This document shows positions 58,134 to 64,000 of a stretch of DNA of 64,000 bases, piece by piece (position 1 is the first letter of the stretch; each line of letters starts with the position of its first letter). The DNA lies in NCBI GenBank assembly GCA_037367355.1, contig CM074702.1, forward strand, positions 2,542,001 through 2,606,000, given 5' to 3'. The stretch comes from Neoscytalidium dimidiatum (Eukaryota; Ascomycota; Dothideomycetes; Botryosphaeriales; Botryosphaeriaceae). Position numbers and translations under genes: made by a program. The notes beneath the pieces are model-generated. The model was not told the origin of the DNA. It was given only the letters and a program-made list of their open reading frames with translations, and searched no databases.

Positions 58134-59951
58134 TCAAACTTTCACTCCATCACGACGTTCCCTTCTTGCACAGAAATAAGAGAGGAACAGTGACACAACA
58201 CCGTTTCTCCTCCTTTTCACAACCTGCTTCTTACCCTTAACAACGCTCGTATCAGCAGACGCTCTCGCCGACGCCCCGGCCCCACCATCCGTCCTGTCCC
58301 CTTCCACTTCCGCACTAGGCCCCACGTCCCCCACGCAATCCACAAAGGCCTCTTCTAGGAACTGGACGAAAGCGTCCACATCCCCAATCGTGCTGACGGC
58401 CCCTAGACTACATCGCACGACCCCGGTCGGCCGCCCGCCCACCAGCTCCGCAGGGCGCGAACATCGCAACCCGTCCTCGTACAGCGCGCGCAGCTCCTCC
58501 GAGCTCCACCCGAGATGCCTCGCCGCGCCGCCCGGATTGCAGAGGCTGCCACTGCGCAGGTAGACGCTGCGGCCGTCGGCGGCGCGCTCGACGGCGGAGG
58601 GAGCAACGATGGTAGTGCCGTCCGGGCGGAGCACGTTGAAGGCGATGGTGGCGCCCTGCGTGGCGGGGTCGCCGACCGTGGTGTTGGCGGGCTCGGTATA
58701 GATGAGGGCGAGGGGGCTGCCGTTGGCATGGCGGAGGGAGGTGAGGCGCGCGTGGAGGTGGCGCGTTAGGGCGGCGGTGTGCCGAGAGACGTGCACCATG
58801 GAGGTGAAGAGGCGGGCGTGCGTCGTGATGGCGGCGGAGAGAGCGAGGATACTGTGGAAGGGGAGAGTGCCGTCTTCGAGGTGGTCGTGGGGGGTGGTTG
58901 TTTTTTTGGCGTGGAAGACGGACGGGCCGAGGCAGGTTACCATGTCGACTTGAGTGGAGTTAGGATGGGGTTTCGATGTGTATTGTGAGGGAAGCTGGAG
59001 TGGGCGTACCGGTGCCGCCGCCGAAGTAGCGGCGTGACAAGAGAATGCGTGAGCCGGGGGAGGACTTGCGGACGATGAGAGCCCCGAGGTCTGGGAAGCC
59101 GAAAATTTTATAGAAACTGAGACAGGTGAAGTCTGGTGCTTGCTCGACATCACTGAAGTCCAAAGGAGCGGTAGTAGCAAGAGCCGCAGCATCAAAGACG
59201 ACATGAACGTCACTTGTGTGGGGAGAATGGCGGATCTGGGACGGCCAACGCAAAGGAAGACGGCGTCCTGTCATGTTGGACTGGCCGCAGTAGCCGAAGA
59301 GACGCAGCTGTTTCCCCTTCTTCGCGGATCTGTCTTTAGCACCGTGTATCCACTCGTCCACGTCGTGGTCTAACTCAAAGCACCTGTGTCCACCATCTGC
59401 GGCTTCGCGGATGCCAATGAGGGAGTTGTGTGCATCGCTGTGATAGCCATACCAAAATTTTCGACGTTCAGGCCGTGATAATGTCTGCGTAGCTTCGCAA
59501 TAATCCCTGAAAGCATCCATCACGAGCTTCAAGGCGGCAGTGGCGTTGGCGACGAACACCAAGTCGAAATACTGAGGATCGGCATCGAAAAACCTTAGTG
59601 CTTGAATTCTTGTTTCGTCGATGCGACGCCCAGCTAACGCTGAAGGGGCAGAGGCTGAATGTGGGTTGCCGTAAAGATTTGTAGAGAGGTCGAATGCAGC
59701 ATCGCGGAGTAATGATTTGGCAGGTATCTGTGCGAACACTCATAAGGAATACGCAAAAAACTGTCGCAGCTGCAGGGACGTATTTACGGTAGAGCCTCCG
59801 TGGTCGAGGTAAGTTACTCCTGCACACTGTGAGTGGCTATTCTTTTGAGAAACATGAGTGGACTACCTTTCAAAGATGGATATTCCCCGTCCCTAAGGCT
59901 TTCTATATCACTGTTGTAGGCAGATGGGTCAAAAGCAACACAAGAATGCAT
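58134..59951 (-). CDS. Molybdenum cofactor sulfurase-like class V aminotransferase
   Basis: Four exons (59951-59867, 59819-59788, 59727-59010, 58948-58134) give about 549 residues. The first intron separates the N-terminal leader, and a 32-base exon carries YLDHGGST. IPAKSLL then NLYGNPHSASAPS follow, as in the N-terminal half of MOCOS/Hxb enzymes. A PLP domain shows FVANATAALKLVMDAF, a candidate cofactor Asp (VHVVFDAAALA) and the Schiff-base Lys at about 246 in SFYKIFGFPDLGALIVRK. RSGSLCNPGG carries the sulfur-accepting Cys typical of the family. There is no room for the C-terminal MOSC domain, and the end is a basic tail (KKQVVKRRRN). It is a cysteine desulfurase-like protein. Whether it sulfurates the molybdenum cofactor for xanthine dehydrogenase and aldehyde oxidase is uncertain. 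Confidence 0.88.
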
Positions 59952-62109
59952 CTTTTACACTGTTGAGTGTTTAGATACCCAACGAAAAGTAATATACGAT
60001 GCTGGTGAACGGACGGAAGGCAGCAGCTTTCCACAGAGGTTCAGTTGGTGACGGCATGGCTATCCTAGGGGCTCATGTGAGACGGACCGAAAGTTGGGAC
60101 CTCCCCACACACACACACACAAAAAAAAAAAAGGAACAAAAAGATGTGCCGTGCTCGGTTTGGGGCTGAGGGCTGAAAGCGTGTCTGAGGATCGAGGTTT
60201 CATCATAGAGTGGCCTCAGCCTCGTCGTTCACCGAAATCTTCGGCCAACCGCAGTACTAGGAATGTTATCTGAAAATAGCATAATGTGCGCCTCGGCTCG
60301 CATCGGAGAGTAACGATCAGGCACGGCATTGGAGGATAGGTGTAAGCCACGCAGAAAGCTCGCAGAGAATGCCCGATCCTGCCCAGAAAATCCTCTGCTT
60401 GGAAGCGACACTGGGACAGCGCGCGCAAGCCACGCGGCTTGGTATATTCAGAGGAACGGCCCCAAAATGAAGTCATGACGGGTTCCGCGAAGATTGTGCA
60501 GGGAAGGTCATCTTGGAATGCGTATGAGAAGGAGTTGGGCTTGGAGCGTAACGGGGAGAGGGCAGCTGATTCGTACAGAGAGAGGGTGGCGCTTGGAGTA
60601 CAGGATCAAGTCCTACGGACCTACCTGTGCGACGAATGTGCGGAGCAAGCATTCGAATCTCCCAGTCGGTGAAACGTGCCCCTCCATGCATTCTTTGTCT
60701 CGCTCGAGACACTTGATCGAAAGATTTCCCCGGGTGCGCAGTATTGGATATGCATTGGCCGGCCTGCTTCTGGGCGGGCTGGACACGGCAGGCCGCATAT
60801 GACAGATGGTCGGCGGTGTGGCAGGCCGATGGGTGCTGGGAGCTGGAGACAGACTGCGGAGTTATTGCCACAACTAGGAGGGGATGGGATACATGGCCGG
60901 CATGGATCCTTTCGCTTCTGCAGCCGCAGCTCTTCGGGGGCGGTGTGGTGGGTCAATCGGGGTCAGGGTGGAGGGGGTTCATGCACGCGATACGTCCAAG
61001 GTTGGTCACACGTGGTGAATGCATCCAATTGCAGGAATGAGCAGTGCAGGTCCTCGGGCTGACGCGAAGCGGCGCGGCGCCCTACGATGGGAGCTGTTTC
61101 TGAGGAATGATGAGCACGTAGCAGCGGACAGACCGACGGAAGAGGGCGGCGAGAATGGCCGGGCCAGAGCTGAGTGCTTTCGAAGTCGGCGAGCATGTCG
61201 CCGCAAAGAAGGATTCTGGAAGTCGGCGACCAGATAGAGTTGACAGCCACCACTGCGCGCTAGCGTTGGGCCGCGTCTCGGCGAGGGGAAGAGAGGCAGA
61301 AGGGCAGAGAGGCAGAGAGGCGGCCGTTGCCGCCATGTAGAGGCCCAGGCACCACCAGCACTTGGGCTGGGGGCCAAAAGACGTGGCCACCTCGCCTCGA
61401 CCTGCTCCAGTCCACGCCAACTTCGACCGCATCCTCGCCATCCCTACGCCTCGCTTGTTGTCGCCTGGCCGCCTGTGCCTCTTTTGGGCTATTCAGTCCT
61501 CATCTTTGTCGTGTCCGCTGGTCGCCCTGCGCATGTTGGGCCCCCTTGCTGCGACCTCCCCTCAGCATAGACACTGGATAAGAAAACCCATCGCGACCCC
61601 GTCCACAGCAATGACTACTTCATCTTTGTATCCGTCGCATCCCTGCCAATCAGGTCACCGCTTCCATCCTGAACGGCGTCTACCGCAGCGTTGAAGACGA
61701 CCGCCTGTGTCAGTGCGTGCCGCCGCCGAAGCCACACAGACACCACTGTTTCGGTCCGCAATTCCATCTTCGCCCATCTGGCAGACTGATCGCCTTCCTC
61801 CCAGAAACTCTACTAAACACAGGCCATCTCCGGGATGCACCCGTCGATTTCTTGTGCAACGCGCCGCATACGCGTAGATCGCCGTCCACTGCCCACTTTA
61901 GTTTGACATGTCCTACGAACTTTGGCCCCCGACTCTGCCGTCCGCTGGCTGTCCGTCCCGTCGCCTCCGCCACGGCTGCTGCGCGTTAGACTAGACCTCT
62001 GCCACAATCCTTCATATTCCCAGCCTCCCATCTTCCCCCATCTACACAACGCTTCCTCCGTCCCCGACTTCAAATCTTCACCATCCCCCCACAGTCCCCA
62101 CTGGAAGCC
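59952..62109. other. 2.2 kb divergent intergenic region (MOCOS-like / ABCG)
   Basis: This holds both promoters. An AC repeat followed by an A run lies at 60110-60132. Frames within it are short or Arg/Ser/Pro-biased, and none has a domain. The C-rich, pyrimidine-rich stretch at 62020-62105 is a likely ABCG leader and transcription start region. Confidence 0.45.
60108..60132 (+). repeat. AC dinucleotide repeat followed by an A run
   Basis: Six or more CA units pass directly into a run of about twelve A, upstream of the MOCOS-like gene. Confidence 0.75.
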
Positions 62110-64000
62110 ATGTCCGATAAATCCTTCAACACTACATCAAAAGACCCAGAAGCTATGGAAAACAACCCTACGGCTCCTGACATTGAAAAAGGTCGGGATT
62201 CTGGCTGCGCCCACTTGGCTAACAGCACGGTATCGACCTACAGCTGGAATAATGTGACAGTCACCGTCAAGGACCGTCAAACCAAATTCCCAAAGCAGAT
62301 TCTGTCAGGTTCCTCTGGTTTTGTTGGCGCCGGTGAGCTTCTTGCCTTAATGGGGCCCAGGTGCGACGTCTCCGCCCCATGCGGCAGCCCGGTCCGTGTC
62401 TAACAGATGAACAGTGGCTCCGGAAAGACAACTCTATTGAATGTCTTGGCTCAAAGAGAGGCAACTTCAGGCGCACAAGTGGACAAGTCCTTGTTCGTCA
62501 ACGGCCGGCACATGTCGCTGCAAAAGTTCCGCAAAATTTCGTCGTTTGTTGAGCAAGAGGATGCACTGCTGGGCGCTCTGACAGTTAAGGAGACATTAAG
62601 CTTCTCCGCAAAGCTCGCATTACCCAGGTGCTACTTATGTGGAACCCACATCAAGACCTCCGTGGCTGACCTTCACCCAGTTCCGTGGGCAAGACCGAGC
62701 GTATCGCCCACATCGAAGCATTGATGAAGGCTTTTGGTCTTCGAAATCAAGCCGGGACTCTCATCGGAACCCCTATTCGCAAAGGCATCAGCGGTGGCCA
62801 GAAGAGACGGGTGAGTGTTGCGTCTCAACTGATCACGAGCCCAAAGATCCTGTTCTTGGACGAGCCGACCAGCGGGTTGGACAGCGCGGCGAGCTACGAG
62901 GTCATTTCCTTCGTCCGCAACATTGCAAAGGAGAATAACGTGCGTCCATGCCGTAGACTGAGATAACGCGTACTCATGTTGTTATGTAGTTGCTCATCAT
63001 TGCCTCCATCCATCAGCCCTCCACAGCTACCTTCGATCTGTTTGACAAGCTCTTACTGCTCTCTCAAGGAGGGACTGTGTACAATGGGCCAGTCACGGAG
63101 GTCAATCAGTACTTCACGTCCATCGAATACCCCATACCGATGTACACAAACCCGGCCGAGTTCATCATCGATCTGGTGAACACGGACTTTGCTCAGGACC
63201 GCAGCAAGGCCGACGAGCAACTTCGAGATCTTCAGGAGAAATGGATTGCATCAGACCATGCGAAACGTGTTGCAAACAAAATCGAGGAGGAAGTCGACAC
63301 AGCATCCCGGTCGGGCGAAGCCGGATCCATGGAGTTTAGCAGTTCCGCAAACCCGCTCCGGGTCCCTTTCACACTTACCCACCGTTCTCTGATCAAGAGC
63401 TATAGGGATATCATTGCCTATGGCATTCGTATTGCCATGTACATGGGGCTTGCAATCCTCATGGGTACTGTCTGGCTTAGACTCGACACAGAGCAAAAGA
63501 ATATTCAGGCTTTCATTAACGCTATTGTAAGCCTCGGACTTCGTTCCACCGCTCACTCCTGCTGACACGCCACAGTTCTTCGGTGGAGCCTTCATGTCCT
63601 TCATGGCCGTCGCCTATATTCCCTCATTCCTCGAAGATCGATCCCTCTTCGTAAAGGAACGCGCGAACGGGCTCTACGGGCCGACGGCCTTCATGGTGGC
63701 CAACTTCATCACGGGCATCCCTTTCCTTTTCATCATCACCATCGTCTTCTCCGTCATCTCGTACTGGCTCTCTAATTTCCGTGCTTCAGCCGATGGCTTC
63801 TGGAATTGGGTCATGTGGCTGTTCCTTGACCTGCTGGCGGCCGAGTCGCTCGTCGTCCTTATCTCCGCAGTTGCACCCGTGTTCGTTATTGCGCTGGCGG
63901 CGACGGCGTTTGCGAACGGCCTGTGGATGAGCGTCGGTGGCTTTATGGTCGCGCCTGAGGATCTCAACGCCTTCTGGCGCTATTGGGCCCACTATTCGGA
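62110..64000 (+). CDS. ABCG-family (white/PDR-type) ABC transporter, 3' part missing
   Basis: Five exons are visible (62110-62360, 62415-62627, 62681-62939, 62990-63526, 63576-64000), and the gene runs off the window. The order is nucleotide-binding domain then membrane domain, as in ABCG half-transporters. Walker A GPSGSGKT (residues 82-89) is formed across the first intron. The signature is ISGGQKRRVSVA, Walker B is ILFLDEPTSGLD, and the H-loop is IASIHQP. A linker leads to the first membrane helices (IRIAMYMGLAILMGTVWLRL) and FFGGAFMSFMAVAYIPSFLE. FVKERANGLYGPTAFMVANF is typical of the ABCG second loop. It should export hydrophobic compounds at the plasma or vacuolar membrane; the substrate is unknown. 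The first 60 residues are acidic and Asn/Thr-rich, without the long N-terminus of full-size PDR pumps. Confidence 0.92.

Noticed and set aside
1..64000. tRNA genes, CRISPR arrays, terminal inverted repeats of transposons
   Set aside because: Reading for B-box-like GGTTCGA sequences, regularly spaced repeats and transposase-like proteins gave nothing convincing. A tRNA-detection program and a repeat library search would be decisive.

Overview
The window is nuclear DNA of a filamentous ascomycete (Pezizomycotina; a Dothideomycete would fit, but that rank is inference). The genes carry many short introns (about 45-240 bp) with GT..AG borders and CTRAC-like branch sites. The protein families are typical of such fungi, and the spacers are GC-rich and full of microsatellites. 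I found no rRNA, tRNA, CRISPR or intact transposon. Exon borders below were read from splice signals plus frame continuity, and in every complete model the coding length divides by three.

Layout. 0.6-1.9 kb: NmrA/isoflavone-reductase-like gene (-). 4.4-6.1 kb: mitochondrial hydroxyacid-oxoacid transhydrogenase (+). 7.3-9.9 kb: CNNM/Mam3 metal-homeostasis membrane protein (-), divergent from the branched-chain 2-oxoacid dehydrogenase E1 beta subunit (10.6-11.9 kb, +). 12.6-13.6 kb: PhzF-like isomerase (+). 16.0-18.7 kb: ferric reductase (+). 19.0-20.2 kb: disrupted LRR/F-box-like gene (+). 20.6-22.1 kb: Bud22 ribosome-biogenesis factor (+). 22.2-28.8 kb: three minus-strand genes for nutrient use (sugar-type MFS transporter, Dal5-type permease, adenosine/adenine-deaminase-like enzyme). 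31.1-34.0 kb: autophagy factor Atg13 (+). 35.4-37.8 kb: Rgt1-like zinc-cluster regulator (-), separated by a 3.3 kb GC-rich spacer from a copper-fist regulator (41.2-43.0 kb, +). 43-47.8 kb has no convincing gene. 47.8-50.8 kb: TAPT1/Emp65 membrane protein (-), divergent from a small RING protein (51.2-52.0 kb, +). 52.4-55.4 kb: three small proteins of unknown function. 58.1-60.0 kb: molybdenum-cofactor-sulfurase-like class V aminotransferase (-). 62.1 kb to the right edge: ABCG transporter (+), cut off by the window.

The genes mostly serve unrelated housekeeping, transport and regulatory roles. There is no secondary-metabolite cluster. The only neighbourhood with a plausible shared theme is the Dal5-type permease beside the purine-deaminase-like gene (nitrogen salvage). 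A looser metal theme (Mam3, ferric reductase, copper-fist factor) is probably coincidence. I did not find a clear new biological system. The most interesting leads are the deaminase with a changed catalytic motif, the RING protein with two aspartates at ligand positions, the MOCOS-like protein with no room for a MOSC domain, and the long repeat-rich spacers.
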